DNA of 64,000 nucleotides from Pithys albifrons albifrons (taxonomy: Eukaryota; Chordata; Aves; Passeriformes; Thamnophilidae), in NCBI RefSeq assembly GCF_047495875.1, contig NC_092467.1, positions 26,042,066-26,106,065 of the forward strand, given 5' to 3'. Below the pieces are notes generated by a model. The model worked only from the letters and a program-made list of their open reading frames with translations, did no database searches and was not told the origin of the DNA. Shown here in pieces: positions 1 through 11,219 of the stretch; positions within the stretch are counted from its first letter, which is position 1, and the number at the start of each line of letters is the position of its first letter. Both the position numbers and the translations under genes were made by a program.

Positions 1-17
1 GCGGGGCAGCTCCTCTG

Positions 18-290
18 CCCTCGCAGAGTCAGTTTGGCTGGAAAAGACCTCCAAGGTCATCCAGTCCAACCTACGTCGATCCCGCCGTATCAGCTACACC
101 ATGGCACTCAACACCACGCCCAGGCTTTCCTTAAACACTCCAGGGGCGGTGACTCCACCACCTCCCTGGGCAGCCCGTTGCGGTGCTTAATATTCCTTTC
201 TGTGGAGAAATTCCTCCGAATGTCCAACCTAAACCTCCCCTGGCGCAGATAAGAGGATGCCCTTTCGCCCTGTCGCTCAGCCTGTCCCTT
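18..290 (-). mobile_element. CR1 LINE, 3' end, 5'-truncated
   Basis: Read on the minus strand, this is the familiar 3' portion of an avian CR1 retrotransposon. It contains the segment about a flattened 'gggctgcccagggaggtgg' (positions about 160-180) and ends in 'ggatgaccttggaggtctt' (positions about 40-60), close to the CR1 3' terminus. Only the untranslated 3' part is left, so no reverse transcriptase is encoded; such 5' truncation is usual for CR1. Many CpGs survive in it, which suggests a fairly young copy or weak methylation. The 211-codon minus-strand frame across 108-743 overlaps it and is not a gene. Confidence 0.9.
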
Positions 291-3190
291 GTCCCTGCTC
301 ATCCTTCCACCTCCCTGGGTGCCCCTGACTGTCCCCCACGGGCACTGCCCGCAGGGACTGTGGTGCTGCTGGGCACCTGCTGGGGCGTACAAAAGTGACA
401 AATAATAGATAAAATGTATTTTCCAGCCTTTCTGCCTTCTGCAGGGCAGACAGTCACGGTGATGGGTGGGGTGTTGGCTGATGGAGGGCTGGTGTGAAGG
501 CGAAGACATCCGGCACGGGCAGGGCACAGGCAGGGCGAGCGCTGCTGTGGGTACCCAGGAGAGTGAGCCTTGGGATGTGTCAGATCCATCCAGCCTCTGG
601 GGCCTCCCGCAGCACGGTGCCGAGGGAGCCTTCCCTTCAACAGTGACATCACAACCAAGTTTTGTACAGTTCCAGTGCTGAACAGGGAAAAAACACTGAA
701 TTGCCACGCTTTTTCCTTTTTCTTTTTTTTTCTTTTGATGCAATTCGCCTGCATCCTGTTGTCAGCATCTGAGCCCTTCTGACTTGAGTATGCTGTTTTT
801 AATGTCCTCTGTGGTTGAGACGTAGTGGACGTGGTATATTCTGACTGGTCCCATCTTCAGAGACTCACCTGCACACTCATATCTGAAACTGTTCATGCTC
901 ATCCTTCTGCTTTCATTACTGCACAAACTCAAATTTATGCCACTGATCTTGATCACCATTTTGATTGCATCAAAGATATTCCCCAGTGTCTGTTTTGCTA
1001 AGTTGTTTTCAGAGTGTTTACAATCATGTACAACACCAAAATGGTCTGACTCTGTGTCTTGGCAACTGCAAGTCATTTCAGCGATTTAAGCCTTTAAATA
1101 CTCTTTCCAAATTCACAACTACAGCTGTAGAAAGAGCAGGAAATTTTAATTGCCTACAAAAGAGAGGGGTGGCTCAAACGTATCTCTCAGCTTTCTTTAT
1201 TTTAATTTTACAATTTAAAAAAATCATCATGCTAAGTGATCTGTAAAGAGACAGCATTCTCAAAAAGTTTTGATTTCTTTTTTTCTTTTTTTAAAGGAAA
1301 CTGCAAAGAACATAATATTCCAGTGCAGACAAAAGTGAAATCTGTAGCTAGATTAAATATCACTACTAATACTTGATAACAGCCTTTTAAAATAAGTAAA
1401 TGACTGGAAATGCAGGCCTTGATTTCATTAATGTGACTTCTGTAATAGCTGTGAGGAGGTTTTTTTGTTTAGTTGGTTTGGGGTTTTTTTCATCTGAGCA
1501 AATGATTTTGTTCTTAAAGTCTGGGAAAGACTCATTTTTGAACTGTAGACTTCTAGTACATATATTAAGGAGGGGTTGACACTTGGATAAAATAATTTTC
1601 TAAGTATTATCAGTCTCAAGGTTATGAATAGCATTCCAGAGTTAATGAGAAGAAAATTCTCACAGATTCATAGCTTCTGATGGTAACAGTATTAAAATGG
1701 TTTATTGCTTATTTTCAGCTACCTTTCATATACATGCTTTTTGGAGGGATAAATAATGTGTTAAAGATTGTGAAGTATGAGATATTATGGTAAGTGTGGC
1801 CATATAAGAACAGAAGATAGATAAATGCTGAAATCAAAAATGGCATCATATTTGTGATGAGAATTTAATATCCATGTGCAGTGCCCTGGAACAGAAGTAC
1901 TTTATAGCCCTTGAAAAAGGAGCATGAGGCAGGACAAAAAGCTTCTTTGAAGTGATAAGGCAGTGATGAATTTCAGTGCTTTTCCTGGTAAACCCTCTGG
2001 TCTGCAGAGTTTCTGCCACTTCACCCCTCTGGGCCTTGGGAAGAAAGGCTTCTGCAGTGTTTTCCTGTCCAGCCCTTTTTGCAGCAATTCAAGACCCATC
2101 TGGAGCTTCTTGTTTTTATTGAATGCATGATTTAGATTTACATTTGCACTGCAGGACTATAATGCAGGAATCTGGGGGACAGTGGACAGTCAGGAGAAAC
2201 CCCTGACTTTCAGTTGAAATGCACTGCTAATAAGCAAAACTGATAACCAAAACAGCCAAAAAAAGTGCATGTTACTGTTATAGACCTGAGGTTTTAACTG
2301 CTGTAAAGTTTCCCTGCTGTGATAGCACATGAATTTCTTGCTTTTACAGCACTAAGTCTTCCTGTAATGCTACTTATACTTAGTTCCATGTATTAAAAGA
2401 GCTTGAATGACAGTTCTGCATTGTGTTAATTTTTTTGCAATCTCCTCTAATTATAAGCTTCATCCTTCTCTGTCCTCTGGGCCCACTGACATGGCTGCTA
2501 TGAAAGCGCTGTGATGTCATCAAAATATTCAATTTTACTCTTATTTCTACTATTGCAAAGTAGAAGTAACTGTCAAAAGAGTGAGATTGCACTGAGTTAA
2601 GAGAATTATCATAGGATTTATGCCATATTGTTGCAGGGCTCATGATGGTCAGGCTTCAGGAGTTTCAGTGCATTGAAATATGTTACAAAATAGGTAGTGG
2701 GAAAACCAGAAGAGTTAGGTTTGCAAACAGTGGGTATTCTACTGTTCAAAATCTAAAAAATACTGAGGATTAGACATAATTAGATCAGATAAGGCTGGAG
2801 ATCAGAGAGCAAGTCTAACATCAGTGAGTTTATCAGAGGCTCACTTTGAGTTAAGAAGCCAGGAATGTTTTTTCCTTAAACTTAGGAAGCATTATGCAGG
2901 GTGCAAAGTGGTATTGTACAGTCATCCTGGCAATTAGAATGAAGGAAATAAAGAAGCTTTCAACATTTGTTCACCCTCTACTGCAGTTTTTAGGAGTATT
3001 GTCAGAGATCCATTTCTGCCTACTTTAAGCTCCTGATGTTGACCAAGCAGCCAGAGGAGATGTGTGTCTTACTGCACATTGAGCCCGTTATTTAGATATC
3101 ATCACCAAGCAGGACTGACTTGTCATTAATAACTGTGGAGAATTCCAGGAAGACATTTGCTCAAACAACAGCAATAAATTATGATATATG
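291..3190. other. Unique non-coding DNA, no recognised gene
   Basis: The first 350 bases are GC-rich. The rest is AT-rich with homopolymer T/A runs (for example 715-737 and 1267-1293) and a T/G-rich tract near 1456-1490. No gene, RNA or transposon is recognised. One candidate minus-strand exon (869-1124) is listed separately. Confidence 0.6.
869..1124 (-). other. Candidate exon (unproven), strong splice signals
   Basis: On the minus strand a pyrimidine-rich acceptor ('cctgctctttctacag', AG at 1126-1125) is followed 256 bases later by a donor matching the full consensus, 'gtgcag|gtgagtctc' (GT at 868-867). Inside is an ATG at 1076-1074, and its frame stays open through the donor; upstream of that ATG the frame has a stop, so this would have to be a first coding exon or a non-coding RNA exon. 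The peptide (about 69 residues before the donor) is not recognised. Such pairs also arise by chance in 64 kb, so the call is weak. Confidence 0.25.
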
Positions 3191-3199
3191 GTAAGATTT

Positions 3200-3480
3200 C
3201 CACATTAGAAAGGCAAACAAACAAAACATTAAGACATTTTACTTTGGACAGTAGAAAAATAAGATGTAATACAAAGGAGGTACATAAGGGATTGAATAAC
3301 ATGTATAAATGGGTTCTTCTGTTTGCCCATGCCTATTTATCCTTTCAAAGGACACATACAGTGAAATTAAAGGACAGGACAATCAAAACTGATAGAAGAA
3401 AGTCCTTCAGGTAGTGGAACTTGTTACCACAAGATACATTCAACATTGTTCAAAGCAGAATGGCAGTGCTTTCAGGACTC
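3200..3480 (+). mobile_element. Ancient CR1/L3-like LINE 3' remnant
   Basis: The stretch around 3400-3440, 'gtggaacttgttaccacaag', matches the typical line of old amniote CR1/L3 3' regions, in which a 'tggaact(c/t)(c/g)ttgccacaag' phrase is followed by a conserved 'gtggtga' segment. The bases before it (from about 3200) are loosely alignable by eye. The copy is heavily diverged and has no coding capacity. The 77-codon frame at 3181-3414 lies over it and is not considered a gene. Confidence 0.45.
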
Positions 3481-5334
3481 CCCTGGACAATACCCACATG
3501 TGTTACTTATTTTGATCTTCTGACTCACTGCTAGATTAAATGTGCAATTCACAAAAGTCAGTCCCTGTGCAAAGAATTGTAGTCCAGGAAAACAGCCAGC
3601 AGAAGTTTAGGCTAAACAATCCCAGAATGCTATAGAGCAGAGCTGGAAGAATTTTCTAGTGTGAGAGATTCTAACAGGATCTAAGGGGACCGAAGTGAAT
3701 TGCATTACTGCAGACAGTAATGTAATGGGGAGGTAGAGCATTAGATTATTGATGAGGACAGAGGATGGAGATTACCTGAGGGTGTCAGCACGCTCTTCAC
3801 ACAATACATTTTCATCTAATCTCTCTACTTTAAAGCAGGAAAAAAAGTTGGCCAGAAATTAGCATTCATTAATATCTATTGCTTTAGCAAAAGGCCACAA
3901 CGATTTTGTCGATCCTGTCTTATTGAGCGTCTTGCTCTTTCTCAACGTGCAAAGACACAACTGGGCAGAGCTCTTGGCTTCCTTGATGAATCTACAAGTT
4001 GCTACAGGCAAAAGGCCATCTGCTCATGTTGTTATGTAGGCGAAGCAGTGACCTTTCTTCTCTGTGCCCTCCCAATCTCACTAGTGCCTATTGAAGAGCA
4101 TTTTCTTTACACATCTGGCGAAACTCAGGGCCTCGCTAATATTTTACCGTGTCTCAGCCATGGCAGAGCAATTCCTCCATTCTGTTGCTAAGTCAATACT
4201 CACTTCGGTGGATGTGAACATTAACCTCACTCATTCTTGATGTATATCATGCTTGCAACAAAAAAAATAGGTAAGCTACCTAAAGACACCAAAGTTTTCT
4301 CAACATGTAAGCTGTTTTCCCTGTCTGCTTAATTCTTTCTCAACTGGCTGCAGCTAAAGAAATCAAACCTGATTTGATTACAGCCTCTAGAGGAATATTC
4401 CAGATCTTAAATTCAGTTGTAGTAAATGGAAACCTGTGTTGTAATAATCTAAATTCATCTACGAGATAACTTCTATGAATACAGTCTTATGAATTCAGAA
4501 ATGGCACAGATTCAATCAGCCAAGACAGCATTAACTTTGTACCCCTAGAAAGTTCCTTCCTAAGCTATCCCTTACTCAGTTCAAAAGAGGTAACATTTTT
4601 CTTGGTGCTTTACATTTAAAATAAATTGTCTTAGATGGAGACATTGCCCTAGGAAAGTTTTTGCCTGAAACAAAATTCTAACCAAGTTATAAACCCCTGA
4701 AAATAGGGCTTTATAATGGGACTGCTGATAGACCCTTAACAATAGCGTTGTGAATGGTGCTGCTATAATTAATGATACTTCAGAAAGATTTATGGTCCTT
4801 AGAAAGAGATAAAACAGAAATATCATTGCTTCTTTGCCTCCCATCATTTTATCCTCTATGAAATTTTATGTGAAATAAGTCAAATGAAAAATGTAAGCTC
4901 TTAATCTTTTCCCAGAGTCCTGTCTCTCACTTGATGAACACTTTCACAGAATAAATTAGAGCTTTTTATTCCTTATGTATGTACAGCTTTGTATTTAAAA
5001 AGCAAAGAAAAGAACATTGTTGGCTTGGCAAAGCAACTTAAGATGATGGTCATGGAGGAAGCAAAAATTACCAACCATTCTTGTCTATTCTTCTGCCATC
5101 CCAGAAACAGCGACTCTTGTCCTGCAGTACTTCAGAGCAGCTGGCTTGGAAAGTGTACAGAAGTGCCCCCATACCCTGCACTGGAGAACCTCTCCTGATG
5201 GAAATTCAGCCACGATGGCTCTGGCTGCAGCAGTGGGAGCACAGTGGCCAGAGCAGAAAGCCAGAAGCTGTGGCATGATTAGAGAGGATAGTGTTTGTGT
5301 TGAAAAATGGAGGATACTATATGGATCTTTAATT
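3481..5334. other. Unique non-coding DNA
   Basis: There is no recognised gene. A faint CR1-like 3' end on the minus strand may start near 3615 ('agagctggaaga'), but it is too diverged to call. The block at 3865-4220 is listed separately as a candidate regulatory element. Confidence 0.6.
3865..4220. promoter_or_regulatory. Candidate conserved non-coding block
   Basis: This repeat-free stretch keeps several CpGs ('aacgattttgtcgatcc' at about 3900, 'gagcgtc', 'caacgtg', 'aggcgaag', 'ggcgaaac', 'ctcgct', 'accgtg', 'ttcggtgg') while the surroundings have nearly none. Such retention, together with no open frame, is typical of deeply conserved enhancers. Conservation itself cannot be seen from one sequence, so this is inference. 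Confidence 0.3.
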
Positions 5335-5520
5335 TAACTGCAAAAGGCATAGCAAGAAGCAGTTGCTGGAAGCTGAAGCTAGAAAAAATTGAATCAGATA
5401 TTTGGCATTATATTATAGCAGAGAAAGGAGGTAACCACTGGAACAGGCTATCAAAGGGAAAGTGAATTCTCCATTTTCTGACAATACCAAAGGAAAATGA
5501 GGAGCCTACTAAAGAAATGT
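5335..5520 (+). mobile_element. Ancient CR1-like LINE fragment
   Basis: The string 'tgctggaagctgaagctaga' (about 5363-5382), then a later 'aaccactggaacaggctat' (about 5433-5451), then 'gaattctccattttctga' (about 5464-5481), follow in the right order and spacing the well-known old amniote CR1 3' sequence (ctggaagctgaagctagacaa ... accattggaacaa ... ggattctccatcactgg). It is in plus orientation and strongly diverged, so it is an ancient insertion with no coding capacity. Confidence 0.6.
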
Positions 5521-7384
5521 TTTTGTCAAAACAAAATGTATTTTAGTCAAACAAAAAGAAGATTGACAACAGTATTTAATGTTTGGGGATGTACAGGAGG
5601 CTGCCCTGATGGTCCAACAGTATGTTCTCTCTGTGAACATTGTGACTCTGTAAAGCATGTTGAAAAACAATGGTAAAATACTGCTTACTGAGCAGAGAAC
5701 AGACAGAGGAGAGGGCTCTGAACAATTTGCCTTGTTCACTTGCAGAGTTTGTGCACTGCAGCACCTGCCATTGCCAAGGGAGATGCTGGGAGGGCAGCAG
5801 GGAGTGTTGGCTTCTAGGGCCAGGACAGCAAAGGCACAATGCGACTCCAAGACTGACAGAGTTGCCTTTACTGCATTGCTTCTGAGCAAGGCAGCAAGAG
5901 AGTGTCAGCAGAGTCGGCAGGGGAAAAGCTTCACCTCTGGGCAGCCAGGCTGAGGCAGCAGCTAAATAGCGACTGAGAAAGCACAGTTTTGGCACAGGCC
6001 ACCTGAAATGGCAGTTAAAGCTCAAAATCCATACCATCCAGATAGACTCTGGCTTTTGTTGGCCTCATCCACCTCAGACGGCATCTAGTCCCTTGTTTTT
6101 CAAAAGCCTCTGCAGTGTGTCAGGAGTTTTGTCCCTCTGCCCATTAAAGGAGCAGCGTTTGAGCATCTTCACTGTTATTTTGATTGACAACAGCAAAGTC
6201 ACTAGAGAACCTCAAGGACTTTCTGGCTGGCTTGTTCTGTTATAAATTGTAGTTTTTTGTATTAGAGAAGAAAACTGAAAGGCTTTCTTTAATAACTGAA
6301 GTTACAGTTTCTAATAGGGAGCTCTGAGATCTATACTCAAATTGCCCATAAATTATAACATTGCTACTTTAAAATTTCTTCCATCCATCAGGAACAGAGA
6401 GGGATTTTATTTTACTTTTTTTTTTTAATGAAAAGAACTTTCAGTTTTCAATGAAATTCACTTTGGAGGGCAGAACATCCTTTTTTTCATTGTAAGAAGA
6501 TTTGTAAAGGGGCAGGATTTTGGCTATTATTAGAGTCTTTCCTAAAGAAAATCATCAAATCCTTTACAGCACTAGGCAGATCTGGGCTAGAGAGTATGCC
6601 AGGATAGTATAGGGCAGCCCAGATAGCAACAGAGAGAAAATGGAACAGGAAGAAAGGGAAAAAAAAATGGAAACCCAAAAAGAAGAGCAGATGCCAATTA
6701 GAATTCTTGCAGGCTGCAGCAAGGAGTAAGCATAAGAAGCTGCAGGAGAAGAAAGGGTAGAATGGATTAGTGTTAATCAGAGACATGGGAAAGTAGGAAA
6801 GGTTTTAAATGAGCCTTTGAGTTAGCAGCTCAAAAGAGAATTCCAGATCCATCAAGTGTAGGAGCAAAAATAAAATGCAGAATACCAGAAGATACTTCTG
6901 AGTCCTGAGCAATTAACTTCCACTTCTGAAGGTAATAAGACATTTTTTGGAAGTGGAATCTTTTCTCTTTCTCTTGCCAGCACTGTTCCTTATCCCAGTG
7001 AAAGAGTGCATTTAGTATTATAAGAAAGGGACTCCTACCTGATTTCTCTTTCACTGTCCTAATAGTATATACATACAGCACCTTGTTAGAGAAAAATTAA
7101 GCAATAAGGAACTGGAACTTGCCCAGTCTGGCAGTAAATTTTCACGAGGACATAATGCAGGAGAATTACCTCCAAAGTTGGATGAGTTACACCAAGTAAG
7201 AAGCTGGCACAGTATGGAACAGGGTTTGCATTACAGTCGTGAGTTGTCTGAAGATCTTAGGGTTCAAGATGAGTTCCAAAATCCACCAAAGCCATCATTC
7301 ACTTCAGTAAATACTAGAGTAGTATGACTGGAATGTGAGGGTAGGGCTTCTCCTTACAGCTCTGAGATATGAAACATCCCTTAA
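5521..7384. other. Unique non-coding DNA
   Basis: There is no recognised gene. The stretch 5680-6010 is richer in GC and produces long overlapping frames on both strands (up to 153 codons), none with a recognisable protein. The remainder is AT-rich with a T run at 6416-6425. Confidence 0.6.
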
Positions 7385-7445
7385 TGTTTCTAGGCTGCCA
7401 ATTTAACTACCTGTAAAATGAGGATACTAACACTTAGTCATTAAA
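7385..7445 (+). mobile_element. MIR-like SINE scrap
   Basis: 'acctgtaaaatgaggata' at about 7409-7426 matches the core tail phrase of MIR-type SINEs (catctgtaaaatggggata). Only about 60 bases are alignable, so it may be a chance match or a related old SINE. Confidence 0.35.
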
Positions 7446-8639
7446 AATAGAGAGAAAAAAATTAAAAAGAGCTAAAAAGAGAAACCCCACCAATTATCTG
7501 TTCTTAGAGGCTGTGCAATGGTATCATTAACAATCCTATTTCCAGCCTTGGCTTTATCTGCAATCTAAGAAGCAATAGCTTTGTGTTTGCTTATGTGTTT
7601 CTTTTACATATGAATCATCATTAAAGGTCAATTAGGAAAATAATTCTATATGAAAAGGTTGTTTTCCCATTAGTTAAACATTTTCTTTTTATAAGCTTTA
7701 TATATTCCTAGAGTATTATTAATTTATTATTTGCTAAACAATATCTTATCTAGTCTCTTTTTATTTCCTCACCTGACATAATTTTAAGCAACTGCAATCA
7801 ATGCCTTAGTTCCAATCATCACTTCTGGATCTCTGCACCACTGAATCACCAGCAGAACAAACTTCATCCAAACAAAGCAGAGACATGTCCATCAAATCAG
7901 CCAGAGCTCCTGACACGGGGTTTGTGCCAACTTAGTGCCTTAGTGTTGGCTTTGCACTGGCTGCCGAAGGACAGAGCACGCTGGATTCAGTGTAACGTTA
8001 GACTAGCACAGAGTCAGTCGATGCCTAATGTAGCATAAAACCCACCAGCACCATGCCAAACCTTCCATGATTTTTTGATCAAATTTAAACCAGCAGAGTG
8101 AGCATATATGAGATCAGTGCCTTACATCGCATTGCCACTGTAGTTTGGATCCAACACTAAGAGCCTTAAAGGCACAGCCTGGTCACACTCGCAGTCAATT
8201 TTTGCTCTCCGGTTACAAGGAAGGATCATCACTGTGATAATACATCACTGAATTCAGGCAAAACTTTAAAGTCATGTCCGATATATTATGGTGATGAAGC
8301 AACTCTTCTAGCATGGTAGAAGATGAATCCCACATTACAGCCTCAAACCAAGCCACCCTGTGTGTGGCAGCGTGGGGAAAAGATGAGCTCTCAGGTAACA
8401 ACCCCAAAACTTGGCTCAAGTTTCTTGCTCCATGCATGTGTAGGCCTTTCCAGCTGGATGTGACTCTCTTTTAATGACCAAAGTTACACAAAAAACCCCC
8501 ACCCTCTGAAAATAGGGCTTTGTGACAGAAACGCCTACACAGCTGTAACAGCCACTTCTCAAATGTGCTGCTGCTTATGAACCACAAGAATAATATGGCA
8601 AAATGTGCCGACTTTTGCAGTTTCCCCCTCTTTTGTTGA
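7446..8639. other. Unique non-coding DNA with possible regulatory islands
   Basis: There is no gene. Around 7900-8060 and 8180-8360 CpGs are kept ('gacacgggg', 'gccgaagg', 'gcacgc', 'aacgtt', 'gtcgat'; later 'ctcgca', 'tccggtt', 'gtccgat') in otherwise CpG-poor sequence. These could be conserved elements. Confidence 0.4.
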
Positions 8640-9060
8640 AACTAATGAGTCACGATTAGAGTAATGCTTTTCTGTGACTCTGAAACCATTTTGCTTAATG
8701 AGGTACTAAGTCTTTATAATTAGGCCCAGAAGGGAACTGGGACATGGCCCCTTAAGAGCAATAATTATTTAGGTTATTTATGGTAATAAAAAATTGAAAA
8801 TAGGAATTCTTTCTCAGAATGCAACTATTTATTCTTTTACATATTGCCTAATAGGCAATTACCCTATTAAGGCAACGTTTTGTTGCTAAAGACATTAATT
8901 GAAATGTAAATTAAATGTAAATCAGCTAATTAAATTGATATGTAATGAACTTGTCATGCAGGCCTTTGAGATCAGATGCATTTTGCTAATAAACAAGTGT
9001 TATACTGGTGCCATTGCTCACTGGAGTTAAGGTTGTTTAACGTGTTCCGTCGATAACACT
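8640..9060. promoter_or_regulatory. AT-rich homeodomain-site-dense block
   Basis: Many TAAT/ATTA cores are crowded here ('gattag', 'gcttaatg', 'ataattag', 'aataattattta', 'cattaattg', 'ctaattaaattg'), along with an inverted pair attgcct-aat-aggcaat at 8843-8859. It is not simple repeat and has no open frame. This is the style of developmental enhancers, but high AT alone produces many such cores. Confidence 0.3.
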
Positions 9061-10771
9061 CTCCTGCCCCAAATTCACATGTTTGGATTGTGTTGTTAGA
9101 GCCCAGAATGAAGGTGGCACTGAGAGTTTCCAGAATTATTCCATCCAATTATTTCCTGATCAAGTTCATTGCAAGGCAAGGTGTGTTCCCGTGATGGTGA
9201 GTGCTGCACATCCCACTGGGGTGTGACCCAAGCTCTCTCTATTCCTTCTGCTCCCCAGAAATGGCAAAACACTTGGTAAAACCTGTCCCCAAGATGGATT
9301 CTGCTGGGTTAGAAGGCTTCTGGAGAGGTTAATGTTATTTCTGGCCTCATGAGCTATGGCCAGTTCAGCAGAGGTAATGAACCTTAAGAGCAGTGGGAGG
9401 ATAATTCTACACATTCCTGAAATAGAAATAAAATAAGAAATTAAGCAATCAGAATTTGCTTGGTGATTATGTTGACAACGTACAAAGTAAACATCAAAGT
9501 CAACAACATCAAGTCAATGCAGCAACAGGAGAATGAACCAGAATAACTTGTGCTGGCCATAACATAACCTTCATCATCAAAGTGTGGGCTTGTGTCAACC
9601 TGTAAATTGAGGGAAGGGATAGGAAGCTATCAGTTCTTCTATGAAAAGATCCATTTTCCTGCAGCTGTGATTTGAGCCAGACCTACTAAAATTTCTATTC
9701 AGGTCCTGTTTTGAAGGTATCTTGTAGGACAAAAGCCTTTCTTCTGACAGATACATGGACAAAACTCACTGCCTCCAGTTAAACAACAGTAAGGCAAACC
9801 ACACATTTTACTTTTGAAAAAGCTCAGGTCAGCACCTTGTAAAACCCACCACCCACTTCCACTCACATCATGCAGACATTTTGTGTGCAGAGTCACAAAG
9901 CTTGAGAAGATGCGGCAAAAAGGGCTGTGGAAGCAAGAGAATAGAAAGGTGGTTTGGAATCATGAAAATGCTTTTGCAGAAAGTTTTCCTGGATCCGTCA
10001 CACCATAGCTGTACCTGAGTGTTCATGCATAATTGTTCTGTCTTGACTAAGTCTGATCCTGCATTCCTAACTTCTACCCAGAGAACCTTCTGCCCTGCCA
10101 TCCTTTGGGGCCTAGGGGTATTTAATAAACATGTCAACTACCACTCTTTAGATCAAATGCAGCATCTTGTTTTGTCCTACTGAAGAACACTCCAGTTTGA
10201 AGTTTACAGAGCAATTAAAGACCCTCATGGGGCCCCTGATATTGTCGGCGTATGTAGATTAGTAATTGTCAAGTTTCTCCCTAAGGCTGAAGAGCTCTTA
10301 GTCAAATTCCAGAGATCATCAAGTATTCAGATTTCAGTGGGCTTTGTGTCATACACAACATAGTGGCATAATTAAACTACAATGTCTCTTTTCTAAAAAA
10401 CTTTTGGCTCTGTCTGTGTTTCTATTATTTTTTTTAATTAGCTATGATCACAAAATAAACAAAAACATCAATCTAAAACTGCAACTTTGCTGCTTCCAAA
10501 AAGGCACCCTGGGAGTAGCTTTCTCTTCTAAACTGCTGGGGTTTGGGGACCACACTTACTGCTATGACTTGCAAAGGCCTGATGGAGTACAAACCTCAGG
10601 TGACTGAAGGCACAATCCCTTCTCTGACCACTGTTCAAGTGGCACATGGGCAATGGCTGTGATGCTGCCATCCTGAGCTGTGTCTTCATTGACCGGTTGG
10701 CTTGGACTCTAGCTCAAATCTTAGGCTATTCTTAATTAATTTGGGGTCTTTGAACATTGATCTAGAGAGAA
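9061..10771. other. Unique non-coding DNA
   Basis: There is no recognised gene, RNA or transposon. A small segment at 10200-10330 ('gtcggcgtatgtagattag') keeps CpGs and could be an additional conserved element. Frames here are below 90 codons with no recognisable product. Confidence 0.55.
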
Positions 10772-11219
10772 ATGAAAGGAAGGGGAGGGGAGGAGAAGGG
10801 AGGAGAAGGGAGGAGAGGGAGAGGGAGAGGGAGAGGGAGAGGGAGAGGGAGAGGGAGAGGGAGAGGGAGAGGGAGAGGGAGAGGGAGAGGGAGAGGGAGA
10901 GGGAGAGGGAGAGGGAGAGGGAGAGGGAGAGGGAGAGGGAGAGGAGAGGAGAGGAGAGGAGAGGAGAGGAGAGGAGAGGAGAGGAGAGGAGAGGAGAGGA
11001 GAGGAGAGGAGAGGAGAGGAGAGGAGAGGAGAGGAGAGGAGAGGAGAGGAGAGGAGAGGAGAGGAGAGGAGAGGAGAGGAGAGGAGAGGAGAGGAGAGGA
11101 GAGGAGAGGAGAGGAGAGGAGAGGAGAGGAGAGGAGAGGAGAGGAGAGGAGACAAGGAGAAAAAGAGAAAAGGAGAAAAAGAAAAGAAAAAAGGGAAAAG
11201 AAAAAAGGGAAAAGACTTT
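10772..11219 (+). repeat. Purine-only tandem array (AGAGGG)n-(GAGGA)n
   Basis: The plus strand is almost entirely A and G for about 440 bases. An imperfect GGGAGGAGAA lead-in (10777-10813) is followed by an exact hexamer array with GGG every 6 bases from 10817 to 10937 (21 GGG runs). It then changes without a break to an exact pentamer array with GG every 5 bases from 10943 to 11148 (42 steps), and ends in a degenerate A-rich purine tail (11157-11213). The strand asymmetry predicts triplex (H-DNA), and the hexamer part fits the G-quadruplex pattern G3-N3-G3-N3-G3-N3-G3 many times over. The long frames across it (179, 149 and 139 codons) are repeat translations, not genes. The true length may differ from that assembled. 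Confidence 0.97.

Noticed and set aside
108..743. 211-codon minus-strand frame at the window start
   Set aside because: It runs through a CR1 3' untranslated region and GC-rich unique DNA, has no recognised domain, and overlaps a second long frame in another phase.
3610..3680. Faint minus-strand CR1-like terminus
   Set aside because: Only about 25 bases resemble the consensus, too little to separate from chance.
5576..6037. Overlapping long frames on both strands (up to 153 codons)
   Set aside because: Long frames on both strands in a GC-richer patch are a composition effect; no domain or splice structure was seen.
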